The translations under genes were made by a program, and so were the position numbers. Of a DNA stretch of 5,957 nt, positions 1-5,167 are shown in pieces. The first letter of the stretch is position 1. The number at the start of each line of letters is the position of its first letter. Location: contig RDXA01000154.1 of NCBI GenBank assembly GCA_004292705.1, positions 1-5,957 on the forward strand, given 5' to 3'. This DNA is from Sphingomonadales bacterium (lineage in GTDB: Bacteria; Pseudomonadota; Alphaproteobacteria; Sphingomonadales; Sphingomonadaceae). Under the pieces are notes generated by a model. That model was not told the DNA's origin. It saw only the letters and a program-made list of their open reading frames with translations, and did no database searches.

Positions 1-77
1 TTGGCGATGTTGTGGGCGATGACGCGCAGATCGGTCTCGGCATTGCGCAGACCGCTGAGGGAAGTGAAGAACGACAT
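1..77 (-). CDS. flgE: Flagellar hook protein FlgE, N-terminal fragment (runs off left edge)
   Basis: Only the first 25 codons are present, reading leftward from an ATG at 77-75. They encode MSFFTSLSGLRNAETDLRVI followed by AHNIA. This is the N-terminal rod/hook-family helix (FSLSGL-type start, then the xxNIAN motif), which in this family builds the D0 coiled-coil core of the axial filament. FlgE polymerises into the universal joint outside the cell after export by the flagellar type III system. An AAGAGG ribosome site lies 11 nt upstream. The gene follows flgD by 30 nt, and flgD-flgE order is the usual one for hook cap and hook. The motif alone could also fit FlgF or FlgG, so the name rests partly on the neighbour. 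Confidence 0.8.
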   Translation of the reverse strand, partial: MSFFTSLSGLRNAETDLRVIAHNIA

Positions 78-107
78 GGCTGGTTGATCCTCTTGCTGGG
101 GATGGGG

Positions 108-437
108 TCAGGGCTGGACGGGGGCCGGGGTCTGCGGCGGCTGGAGCGCGGCTTCTTGCGCTGCGATCAGCCGGTCGAGCTTGGCGGAGATATCCTCGAG
201 CGTGGCCCCGCTTTCGGTGGTCGCCGCGAGTGCGGAAAACTGCGCCATCTGCGCCAGCATCGCCTCGTTGTCGGCCGGTTCGAGCGGGTCCTGAAAGGTC
301 AGCTGGGTGGTGAGCAGGCGCAGGAAATCGCCGCCGTCGAGCGTGGCGAGCCCGCCGCCACTGAGGCGCGAGGGGGTGTTCAGCCGGTCAAGCGTCGCCT
401 GCGTGCCGGGGGTGATGGTGGTGGTGGTGTCGGGCAT
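108..437 (-). CDS. flgD: Flagellar hook-capping (hook assembly) protein FlgD, short form
   Basis: This 109-residue protein is the scaffold that sits at the tip of the growing hook and lets FlgE subunits polymerise. The diagnostic block lies at residues 37-68: DFLRLLTTQLTFQDPLEPAD, then N-E-x-M-x-A-Q-M-A-Q-F-S. It matches the conserved FlgD N-terminal domain (FLxLLxxQLxxQDPLxPxDNxxMxxQxAQFS). Residues 1-30 are Thr/Pro-rich and probably flexible. The protein stops soon after a short helix and a proline-rich tail. It therefore lacks the Tudor-like and FnIII-like C-terminal domains of enteric FlgD, which is about 230 residues. The ATG abuts the flgC stop codon (TAA directly followed by ATG), which suggests translational coupling in the flgBCDE operon. 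Confidence 0.93.
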   Translation of the reverse strand: MPDTTTTITPGTQATLDRLNTPSRLSGGGLATLDGGDFLRLLTTQLTFQDPLEPADNEAMLAQMAQFSALAATTESGATLEDISAKLDRLIAAQEAALQPPQTPAPVQP

Positions 438-857
438 TTACTGGCTCCTCAGGGTTTCGAGCATCAGCTGCTTGGCGGTCTGCAGCGCCTGGACGAGGTT
501 CTGGTACTGGCGCGCGCTCTCCATGATCTCGACCATCTCGGCGGTCTCATCGACGGGGGCCTCGAAGACGTTGCCTTCCGCATCGGCGAGCGGGTGGGAG
601 GGATCGTAGCGCTTGGTGGCCGCGGTCTCGGCGCGCACGAGGCTGCCTGCGGTAACCCCGGCGATGCCCGAGGCGCGATCGAGTTCGACCGAAAATACCG
701 CGCGGATCGGGCGATAGGCCCCTTCCGCCGTGGTGGAGACCGAGCCGGCATTGGCGAGGTTCGAAGTCGCCGCGTTCATCCGCACCATCTGCGCCTGCAT
801 CGCGCGGGTGGTGAGCGAGAACAGCGTCATCGGGGAGCGTTCGCCGGGCATGGTCAT
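438..857 (-). CDS. flgC: Flagellar basal-body proximal rod protein FlgC
   Basis: This 139-residue protein is a proximal rod subunit that crosses the periplasm between the MS ring and the distal rod, exported by the flagellar type III apparatus. Seen in sequence: the N-terminal rod motif ATSNLANAGS at about residues 30-39; the FlgC hallmark YDPSHPLADAEGNV at 84-97 (family pattern DPxHPxADxxGxV); and a C-terminal helix ending in QTAKQLMLETLRSQ. The chosen ATG (857) overlaps the flgB stop in an ATGA arrangement and has GAAGGG just upstream. It adds nine residues before an internal Met (codon at 830-828), where most FlgC proteins would begin; that Met lacks a good ribosome site. The family length is near 134-138 residues, so either start is compatible. 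It ends immediately before flgD. Confidence 0.95.
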   Translation of the reverse strand: MTMPGERSPMTLFSLTTRAMQAQMVRMNAATSNLANAGSVSTTAEGAYRPIRAVFSVELDRASGIAGVTAGSLVRAETAATKRYDPSHPLADAEGNVFEAPVDETAEMVEIMESARQYQNLVQALQTAKQLMLETLRSQ

Positions 858-1210
858 TCGCCCTTCAGCGCGCGGGTGATGGTGTTGACCTTGCCCTGCA
901 CGAAGCTGAGCGTTGCCGAATAGGCCACGGCGTTCTCGGCAAAGGCGACCTGTTCGCGGTTGAGTTCGACCGTATTGCCATCCAGCGAGGGCATGGTCGG
1001 CGTGCGCCACACCATGCCGGTGCGCGGATCGCTCGCCGCGCCGCCCGCACGGCCGCTTTCGAGCCGGGCATCGAGCGCGGCATTGAAGTCGATATCGCGC
1101 GCCTTGTAGCCGGGGGTGGCGGCATTGGCGATGTTGGACGCGATCACGCTCATGCGCTCCGACCGCACCGTCAGCGCGGCACCATGGATGCCGAAAAGTT
1201 GTTCGTTCAC
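854..1210 (-). CDS. flgB: Flagellar basal-body rod protein FlgB (GTG start)
   Basis: This 118-residue proximal rod subunit is the first gene of the rod/hook operon. Seen in sequence: LFGIHGAALTVRSERMSVIA, then SNIANAATPGYKARDIDF (residues 25-42), the classic rod-protein motif with the TPGYKARDxDF extension typical of FlgB. A second block at 74-98 has P-S-L-D-G-N-T-V-E-L-N and ends in a Y-S-A-T-L helix, matching the FlgB C-terminal pattern DGNTVxLxxE...Y. The start was set at GTG (1210-1208) because AAGAGG sits 8 nt upstream of it. A TTG two codons earlier would be only 2 nt from that site. Slightly shorter than usual FlgB (about 130). A near-perfect sigma-54 promoter lies about 53 nt upstream. 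The gene overlaps flgC by 4 nt. Confidence 0.95.
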   Translation of the reverse strand: MNEQLFGIHGAALTVRSERMSVIASNIANAATPGYKARDIDFNAALDARLESGRAGGAASDPRTGMVWRTPTMPSLDGNTVELNREQVAFAENAVAYSATLSFVQGKVNTITRALKGE

Positions 1211-1263
1211 GGGCAAGACCTCTTGCTGGTTGCGGGGCGGGCCCGCCGATCGCCGCAACGAAC

Positions 1264-1279
1264 AGCAGGAAGCGTGCCA
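1264..1279 (-). promoter_or_regulatory. Sigma-54 (RpoN) promoter of flgBCDE
   Basis: Read on the minus strand, the site is TGGCACG-CTTC-CTGCT. This matches the RpoN consensus TGGCACR-N4-TTGCW at all fixed positions except the first T of the -12 element, and it has the required GG-N10-GC spacing. The -12 element ends 53 nt before the flgB GTG, so transcription would start near 1252 and leave a leader of about 40 nt. Rod/hook operons under RpoN are established in Caulobacter, Pseudomonas and other polar flagellates. An enhancer-binding activator (FlbD or FleQ type) would be needed and is not in this window. Confidence 0.85.
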
Positions 1280-1397
1280 AACCACCCCCGCAACCGGGCG
1301 CAACAAGGCAAGAGAGGGCATGACAGCGCCTCGCGGCATGCTTTTGCCGGTGGTTGCCCTTTGCATGGGGCAAGCCTCTGCCGGTTTCCGCAGATGC

Positions 1398-1424
1398 TTA
1401 AACCGCTCAATCCGCGTCCGTTCT
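1398..1424 (+). promoter_or_regulatory. Candidate sigma-28 (FliA)-type promoter of the stator-like pair
   Basis: TTAAACC (1398-1404), 14 nt, then CGTTCT (1419-1424), ending 30 nt before the ATG of the MotA-like gene. The same two half-sites with exactly the same spacing occur upstream of flgM. TAAA followed about 14-15 nt later by a CCG/TCG-containing element resembles the FliA layout (TAAA-N15-GCCGATAA), but the -10 half departs from the enteric consensus. The promoter call rests on recurrence, position and the known FliA dependence of motAB and flgM in other bacteria. Confidence 0.55.
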
Positions 1425-1454
1425 GGCAAGCATTCCAAACGAGAGGGAACTGTC

Positions 1455-2132
1455 ATGCCACCCACGATGTCGTCGCTGTTCGATCCGGGTGCGCTCGCCA
1501 TCGTGGTATCCGGAACGGTGCTGGCAACCGTGGCGCGCTGCGGCTGGCGCGAATTCGGCGCGGCGTTGCAGGCGGCGAGCGCGCTCACCCGCCGTGGCTT
1601 CCGGCGCGAGGCCAACCGCAAGGCGCTGGCCCTGGCGGCGCGCGCCATCCAGCATGATGGCCACCATCGGGCCGATCCCGCCCTACCCCCGGACCGCATG
1701 CTTGGACTGATGGTCGAAACCTATCTGCGCCACGGCGCACTCGATGCGCTGGCTTCGGTCCGCCGGGCAGAAGGCGCGCGCCACGAAGCGCGCCGGGCCA
1801 GCGCGGCGCAGGTGTTCGTATGGGCGGGGGAACTCGCCCCGGTGTTCGGGCTGGTCGGCACGCTCTACGGCCTCACACAGCTGGCCCCTTTGGGTGACGG
1901 CGTGAACGCGGCAACGACGATCATGACCGCCGTCTCGACCGCGGTGCTGACCTCGCTCTATGGCGCGCTCATCGCGCATCTTGTGTGCTTTCCGCTGGCG
2001 AGCGGGATCGAACGGCGGGGTGTCGACGACGCGCGGGACCGCGAGGCGCTGGCTGATTGGTTCATCGCACAGATCGGAGGGGAGGGGGCCCCTGCGCAGG
2101 CCCGCCGCGCGCATCTGCGGGGTGTCGCATGA
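1455..2132 (+). CDS. Compact MotA-family stator-like channel protein lacking the first membrane helix
   Basis: This 225-residue inner-membrane protein resembles the MotA/PomA branch of the MotA/TolQ/ExbB family, which forms the ion-driven stator around MotB. Residues 9-27 (FDPGALAIVVSGTVLATVA) match the segment entering MotA helix 2 (DPxxxxIVxGGT). Residues 40-118 are a charged cytoplasmic loop. Residues 119-143 (with LAPVFGLVGTLYGLTQL) match helix 3, including the functional proline at P129. Residues 156-182 (with TAVLTSLYGALIAHL and FPLA) match helix 4, where PomA reads LLTTLYGA. The usual N-terminal helix 1 is absent, giving three predicted helices and a length below the usual 250-295. The ATG is preceded by GAGAGGGA. 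It overlaps the next gene (ATGA). The family is clear; whether it drives the flagellum, or does another ExbB-like job, is inference. Confidence 0.82.
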   Translation: MPPTMSSLFDPGALAIVVSGTVLATVARCGWREFGAALQAASALTRRGFRREANRKALALAARAIQHDGHHRADPALPPDRMLGLMVETYLRHGALDALASVRRAEGARHEARRASAAQVFVWAGELAPVFGLVGTLYGLTQLAPLGDGVNAATTIMTAVSTAVLTSLYGALIAHLVCFPLASGIERRGVDDARDREALADWFIAQIGGEGAPAQARRAHLRGVA

Positions 2133-2617
2133 ACCGCACGGCCACACATCATCCGGAAGGGGCAGCGCGCGCCGGGCATAGCTGGCAGCTGATCCTCGCC
2201 GATCTCGCGTTGATCCTGTTTCTGCTGACGCTCTCAACTCTGCCCGCGGCCGAGGCCGAGACCGGACAGCGCCTCACCGAACGCGCCGGGCGAGGCAGGG
2301 AAGCGCCCGGGACACCGCAGTCCGAAGTCGGGGCCGGGCAGGCGCTGTTCCGTCCCGTTCCGGGTGGCCCAAGCCTTGGCGCATGGCTGGCGGGACAGGC
2401 CTCTGATCCGCGCGCGACACTGACGGTTGTCGCCACCCATGCGCCTGGGCGGGAGGCAGATGCCTGGGCGCGGGCGCAAGCGCTTGCCGCTGAGGTGCGG
2501 GCGCGCGGCACCGCGGTGCGGGTCATCATCACCACTGGGACGCCGGAAGATGTCTATGCCAGTCTCGCCTATGATACACGCATCACGGCACAACAGGACA
2601 AGGACAGCGCGTCCTGA
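2129..2617 (+). CDS. Short MotB/ExbD-like partner of the MotA-like protein
   Basis: This 162-residue single-pass membrane protein has a short basic/His N-terminus, then one helix at 19-38 with W19 and A24-D25 (WQLILADLALILFLLTLSTL). That pattern matches the MotB helix (W-x4-A-D...), and D25 sits where the proton-binding Asp of MotB/ExbD lies. Residues 40-80 are a low-complexity linker. Residues 82-137 look like a beta-alpha-beta unit: strand LTVVAT, helix ADAWARAQALAAEVRARG, strand VRVIITTG. This resembles a shrunken OmpA/MotB peptidoglycan-binding fold. The GHTD-type signature is missing, and R115-A116 may correspond to the family's RA pair. MotB is normally 250-350 residues. The 4-nt overlap with the MotA-like gene supports a two-subunit complex. 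I could not assign a more exact name. Confidence 0.68.
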   Translation: MNRTATHHPEGAARAGHSWQLILADLALILFLLTLSTLPAAEAETGQRLTERAGRGREAPGTPQSEVGAGQALFRPVPGGPSLGAWLAGQASDPRATLTVVATHAPGREADAWARAQALAAEVRARGTAVRVIITTGTPEDVYASLAYDTRITAQQDKDSAS

Positions 2618-2618
2618 A

Positions 2619-2636
2619 CCTGCCCGCTCGGGCTGG
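2619..2636. terminator. Weak hairpin between convergent genes, possible bidirectional terminator
   Basis: CCTGCCC-GCTC-GGGCTGG forms a stem of six base pairs with one T-T mismatch and a 4-nt loop. It fills almost the whole 20-nt gap between the convergent stop codons of the MotB-like gene and the GGDEF gene. There is no T-tract on either side, so intrinsic termination is uncertain. Confidence 0.3.
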
Positions 2637-2637
2637 A

Positions 2638-3705
2638 TTACCCCAGCGCCACCTGATTACGCCCCTGCTGCTTGGCGCAGTAGAGCGCAGCATCGGCGCG
2701 GGCGAGCGCACTGCGGATGTCCGGATCTTCGGTCACTTCGGCCACTCCGCCCGAAAAGGTGATCCGCCCGAATGGCTGGCCCGTGTCCCGGTTCATCAGC
2801 ATCTTGGCCCCCTGCGCGCGGCGGATCGTATCAAGCCGGGCCTTCGCGCGTTCTTTCCCGATGCCGTAGAACAGCAACACGAATTCTTCCCCGCCGTGGC
2901 GCGCGACGAAGCAGTCGTCGCGCGCCATCTCGGTCAAGCTCGCCGCGAGCGCGCAGAGCACCCGGTCACCCGCAGCATGACCATGGCGGTCGTTGACCTG
3001 CTTGAAATGATCGACATCGCAGAAGGCGAGAGACAGCGGCTCGCCCTTGGCCCGCGCTTCCATCGCCGCCGAGACCAGACGCCGCTCGAAGGCGCGGCGG
3101 TTCGGCAGGCGGGTTAGGTCATCGACATCGGCCTCGGCCCGTGCCTTGGCGAGGCTTTCGCGCAAGGCGGCGGTTTCGGCTTCGCTCTTGGCCATCGCCC
3201 CTTCGACCTGCTCGATCCGCGCAAGCATCGCGCGTGACAGGTCGAGCACCTGCGCCAGCTCTGGCGGACCGGCGAGCGCCTCAAGCTGCATTCCGATGGC
3301 ACCGCGGTGATCGCTGGTCTCGGTCTGCGCGGCGCGCGCGGTCTGGGCGAAACGCATCAGCGCGTATTCAAGCTTGTCGGAAAGCGTCTCGAGCGCGGCG
3401 ATACGGCTGTGCCCGTCAGGATCGAGCCGCGCCAGCGTATCGAGCCAGCGCTGGTCGATCGGCTCCCCCGCGGCTTCGCGCTGGACCAGGGCGCGCGCCA
3501 GTTCGGGGTGCGAGCCCGACAGCGCGCCGCACACCGTCGCCAGATTTGGCGCGGTCACGGCCAGATCATGGCGGATGACGAAGTCGCAGATCGACTGGAG
3601 CAGCACGCGCCGCGCTTCTTCGGCACGGCCTTTGGCCGGAGCCGACGGCGGCATGGCCTTGGGGCGAGTGGAGGATGAACGGGAGAAGCCAGTGGTGAAG
3701 GGCAT
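2638..3705 (-). CDS. GGDEF-domain diguanylate cyclase, soluble, with coiled-coil linker
   Basis: This 355-residue protein (with the chosen start) is predicted to make cyclic di-GMP from two GTP. The C-terminal GGDEF domain spans about 190-355: DDLTRLPNRRAFERRL (195-210), metal/substrate motif CDVDHFKQVNDRHGH (229-243), and active-site GGEEF at 271-275 (an accepted variant of GGDEF). The inhibitory I-site position reads R262-D-D-C265 instead of RxxD. Residues 31-130 form a predicted helical domain of no family I recognise, and 150-192 are probably a coiled coil. No membrane segment or signal peptide is visible, so it should be cytoplasmic. The ATG at 3705 lacks a good ribosome site; the next Met (3654) has AAGG only 2 nt away, so the start is uncertain. 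Placement within flagellar genes suggests a role in motility switching, but that is inference. Confidence 0.9.
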   Translation of the reverse strand: MPFTTGFSRSSSTRPKAMPPSAPAKGRAEEARRVLLQSICDFVIRHDLAVTAPNLATVCGALSGSHPELARALVQREAAGEPIDQRWLDTLARLDPDGHSRIAALETLSDKLEYALMRFAQTARAAQTETSDHRGAIGMQLEALAGPPELAQVLDLSRAMLARIEQVEGAMAKSEAETAALRESLAKARAEADVDDLTRLPNRRAFERRLVSAAMEARAKGEPLSLAFCDVDHFKQVNDRHGHAAGDRVLCALAASLTEMARDDCFVARHGGEEFVLLFYGIGKERAKARLDTIRRAQGAKMLMNRDTGQPFGRITFSGGVAEVTEDPDIRSALARADAALYCAKQQGRNQVALG

Positions 3706-3811
3706 GGTTCGGTTCGTGGGCAAGGAGATGGATGTCGATAGGCAAGGACTTAGCGGCCTATGCTTAAGCGTCGGCGCGGCGCAGCCTCGGGACATTGCGT
3801 AAGCGAGCGCT

Positions 3812-3827
3812 TGGCATGAGCCTTGCT
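3812..3827 (+). promoter_or_regulatory. Sigma-54 (RpoN) promoter of flgA
   Basis: TGGCATG-AGCC-TTGCT differs from the RpoN consensus TGGCACR-N4-TTGCW only at the sixth base and keeps the GG-N10-GC spacing. It ends 46 nt before the flgA ATG, nearly the same offset as the sigma-54 site of flgB. It also argues against longer reading frames that would run through it from either direction. Confidence 0.87.
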
Positions 3828-3873
3828 CCACCCCCTCGGCGCGTATGGCGCAGCAACAAGGAATGCCCGACCG

Positions 3874-4416
3874 ATGAACACAATATCTTTTTGGCCCTCC
3901 GGCTGGCGGTTGTCTCCGCTGGCGCTAGCAACGTTGCTGCCCCTTTGCGATCCACCTGCCACCGCGCAGGCCGACGGACACACCAACCCGGCGGCGATCG
4001 ACGAGGCCGTGGCCGCATTTACCGGCGCCAGCATCGGTGCTCCCGGGGGTGCGCGGGTGTCGGCCGACCGCCGGTTGCAGCTGGCGCTGTGCGGCGGGCC
4101 GCTGGCGGTAAGCTGGCACACCCCGGCACGCACGGCGGTGCAGGTGGAATGCCCGGGGCCGACGCGTTGGCGCATGTTTGTTGCGGTCAACCCAGCATCG
4201 GGTAACGGTGCAGGAGCGCGGGCCGCACCGGCGATCAGGCGCGGTGATGCGCTCACCATCATGGTGCGCGGGCGCAGTTTCAGCGTCCAGCAACAGGGCG
4301 AGGCGATCGATGCCGGTGCGGTGGGCGAGTGGATCACCGTGCGCACCAGCCGCAAGGCCGAGCCGCTGCGCGCCCGGATCGAACGCCCCGGCCTCGCCGT
4401 TATTGCAGCCGACTGA
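3874..4416 (+). CDS. flgA: Flagellar P-ring assembly chaperone FlgA
   Basis: This 180-residue periplasmic protein helps FlgI subunits form the P ring around the rod. Residues 1-33 look like a Sec signal: a hydrophobic core at 13-24 (LSPLALATLLPL), then a likely cleavage after A-T-A-Q-A at 33. The mature part has the FlgA cysteine pair at C73 (LQLALCGGPLAVSW) and C93 (VQVECPG, followed by W99), expected to form a disulfide. The C-terminal SAF/ChapFlgA region at about 119-180 has RRGDALTIMVRGRSFSVQQQ, then GEAIDAGAVGEWITVR and a closing beta strand, matching the family pattern GxAxxxGxxGxxIxVR. Shorter than enteric FlgA (219). The ATG has AAGGA 11 nt upstream and follows a strong sigma-54 site. 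It sits ahead of flgM and flgN, as in many gamma- and alphaproteobacteria. Confidence 0.92.
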   Translation: MNTISFWPSGWRLSPLALATLLPLCDPPATAQADGHTNPAAIDEAVAAFTGASIGAPGGARVSADRRLQLALCGGPLAVSWHTPARTAVQVECPGPTRWRMFVAVNPASGNGAGARAAPAIRRGDALTIMVRGRSFSVQQQGEAIDAGAVGEWITVRTSRKAEPLRARIERPGLAVIAAD

Positions 4417-4430
4417 AAAGCTGCTTCAGT
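4412..4430. repeat. Short inverted repeat overlapping the flgA stop codon
   Basis: ACTGAA (4412-4417) and TTCAGT (4425-4430) are perfect complements separated by 7 nt. The left arm contains the flgA TGA. It lies just before the candidate flgM promoter. A 6-bp AT-leaning stem without a T-tract is weak as a terminator. It could slow read-through or protect the flgA message end, or be chance. Confidence 0.3.
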
Positions 4431-4436
4431 ACCCCC

Positions 4437-4463
4437 TTAAACCCTCGCTTGTGCGGTCGTTCT
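4437..4463 (+). promoter_or_regulatory. Candidate sigma-28 (FliA)-type promoter of flgMN
   Basis: TTAAACC (4437-4443), 14 nt, CGTTCT (4458-4463), ending 33 nt before the flgM ATG. Both half-sites and the spacing are identical to the site before the MotA-like gene, and GGC follows shortly after in both. In other bacteria flgM is commonly transcribed from its own FliA promoter in addition to read-through from flgA. The location in an 80-nt gap between flgA and flgM fits that. Confidence 0.58.
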
Positions 4464-4496
4464 TGGCTGCAGAAGCGGATTGAAGGACACCTTCCC

Positions 4497-4796
4497 ATGC
4501 CCTCTGTCGAACTGAGCAAATTGTCCGGCGTAAGCGCGCCGCGCGCCATGACTGCCAGCGACCGCGCGCAGACCGAAGCGCGCAGCCGCGCGGCCACCAG
4601 CACCTCCGGCGCGAGTCCCGGCGTCAGCGTCGAAATCGACGGCCGGGCCGCAGACGCCATTCCGCCGGTCGATGCCGAGCGGGTTGCGCAGATCCGCAAC
4701 GCGCTGCGCAACGGCTCCTATCCGCTGGTGCCGGCCCGGATCGCCGATGCGATGATTGCCGCGCAGGTCAGCCTGTCGCTGCCCGAGCGGAGCTGA
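4497..4796 (+). CDS. flgM: Anti-sigma-28 factor FlgM
   Basis: This 99-residue protein binds and silences the flagellar sigma factor FliA until the hook is complete, then is exported through the hook-basal body. The N-terminal half (1-55) is rich in Ser, Ala and Thr and probably disordered, as is normal for FlgM. The C-terminal binding region has the family signature: VDAERVAQIRNALRNGSYPL (58-77), then VPARIADAMI (78-87), matching the pattern RVxxIRxAIxxGxYxxxxxxIAxxMI. The length equals the family norm (about 97). AAGGA lies 9 nt before the ATG. flgN starts 4 nt after the stop, so the two are surely cotranscribed. The candidate FliA-type promoter upstream would create the usual negative feedback loop. 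Confidence 0.92.
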   Translation: MPSVELSKLSGVSAPRAMTASDRAQTEARSRAATSTSGASPGVSVEIDGRAADAIPPVDAERVAQIRNALRNGSYPLVPARIADAMIAAQVSLSLPERS

Positions 4797-4800
4797 TGCG

Positions 4801-5136
4801 GTGACCGACGCGCTCACTGTCACCGCCCCGCTCGCGGAAGGCCTGCGGCAAATGATTGCCGTGCTCGAACGCGAGCGGCAAGCGCTTGCCGCGCTCGATG
4901 CTGACGGCCTCGTCAGCGCGGCGCGCGAGAAGAACACCATTTGCGATGCACTGGCAGCCATCGGGCCGCAACTGCTCGACGGCGAGACCCGCTGCCTCGC
5001 CGAAACCGCGCGGCGGTTGAACGAGGTCAACCGCAGGGTGCGCAATCTGCTCGCGGCCAATGTCGCCGCGCGGATCGAGGCGCTGGGCGGCCCTCGCCGC
5101 CTGCCGCGCGTCACCTACGCGACTGTTCGGCCATAA
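4801..5136 (+). CDS. flgN: FlgN-family flagellar export chaperone (GTG start)
   Basis: This 111-residue, mostly helical cytoplasmic protein fits FlgN, the chaperone that delivers hook-filament junction proteins FlgK and FlgL to the export gate. It has a long amphipathic helix rich in Leu, Glu and Arg (about 10-58, including LRQMIAVLERERQALAALDA and a REKNTICDAL block, resembling the family LxxxxxxKxxLxxxL pattern). A second helix follows (60-95, with RRLNEVNRRVRNLL), like the FlgN N-x-x-N-x-x-L segment. The C-terminal tail is basic and Pro-rich. The GTG at 4801 was chosen because GGAG lies 8 nt upstream, 4 nt after the flgM stop. Sequence alone is not strongly diagnostic for FlgN; the position after flgM carries much of the weight. 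Confidence 0.8.
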   Translation: MTDALTVTAPLAEGLRQMIAVLERERQALAALDADGLVSAAREKNTICDALAAIGPQLLDGETRCLAETARRLNEVNRRVRNLLAANVAARIEALGGPRRLPRVTYATVRP

Positions 5137-5154
5137 GGGTCATTGCCTAGGCCG
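5128..5154 (+). terminator. Imperfect hairpin at the flgN stop, possible terminator
   Basis: CGGCC (5128-5132) pairs with GGCCG (5150-5154), and AGG (5136-5138) with CCT (5146-5148) inside it, with small bulges. The structure spans the flgN TAA. No T-run follows, so this is only a weak candidate, but an end of transcription here would separate flgMN from the sigma-54 unit that follows. Confidence 0.3.
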
Positions 5155-5167
5155 TGCGCCCCGCATC

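Noticed and set aside
12..923. Long plus-strand open frame (303 codons) opposite flgE, flgD, flgC and part of flgB
   Set aside because: It is fully antisense to well-supported flagellar genes, is rich in Gly/Arg with no recognisable domain, and is the kind of shadow frame expected in GC-rich DNA.
1362..1377. Second possible sigma-54 site on the minus strand (AGGCTTG-CCCC-ATGCA) upstream of flgB
   Set aside because: It keeps GG-N10-GC but mismatches several other consensus bases, and the much better site at 1264-1279 is at the same offset as the other two RpoN sites.
1320..1454. In-frame upstream extension of the MotA-like gene (MTAPRGMLLPVVALCMGQAS...) that could supply a missing helix
   Set aside because: The segment is only weakly hydrophobic, turns Arg/Lys-rich, would overlap the candidate promoter, and the ATG at 1455 has its own good ribosome site. 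It remains the main alternative to test.
3740..3755. Weak sigma-54-like spacing AGGCAAG-GACT-TAGCG upstream of flgA
   Set aside because: The -12 half is poor and it lies over 100 nt from flgA, while the near-consensus site at 3812-3827 explains the gene.
3735..3770. FliA-like motif for the GGDEF gene (TTAAGCA followed by CTTGCC on the minus strand)
   Set aside because: Only about half the bases match the TTAAACC-N14-CGTTCT motif, so it is not distinguishable from chance.
3706..3831. N-terminal extension of the GGDEF protein
   Set aside because: The extension runs through the flgA sigma-54 site on the other strand and has no domain-like character, so the ATG at 3705 was preferred.
3823..3873. 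Longer FlgA starting upstream of the ATG at 3874
   Set aside because: It would start inside the sigma-54 promoter and put non-signal residues before a clear signal peptide; the ATG at 3874 has AAGGA upstream.
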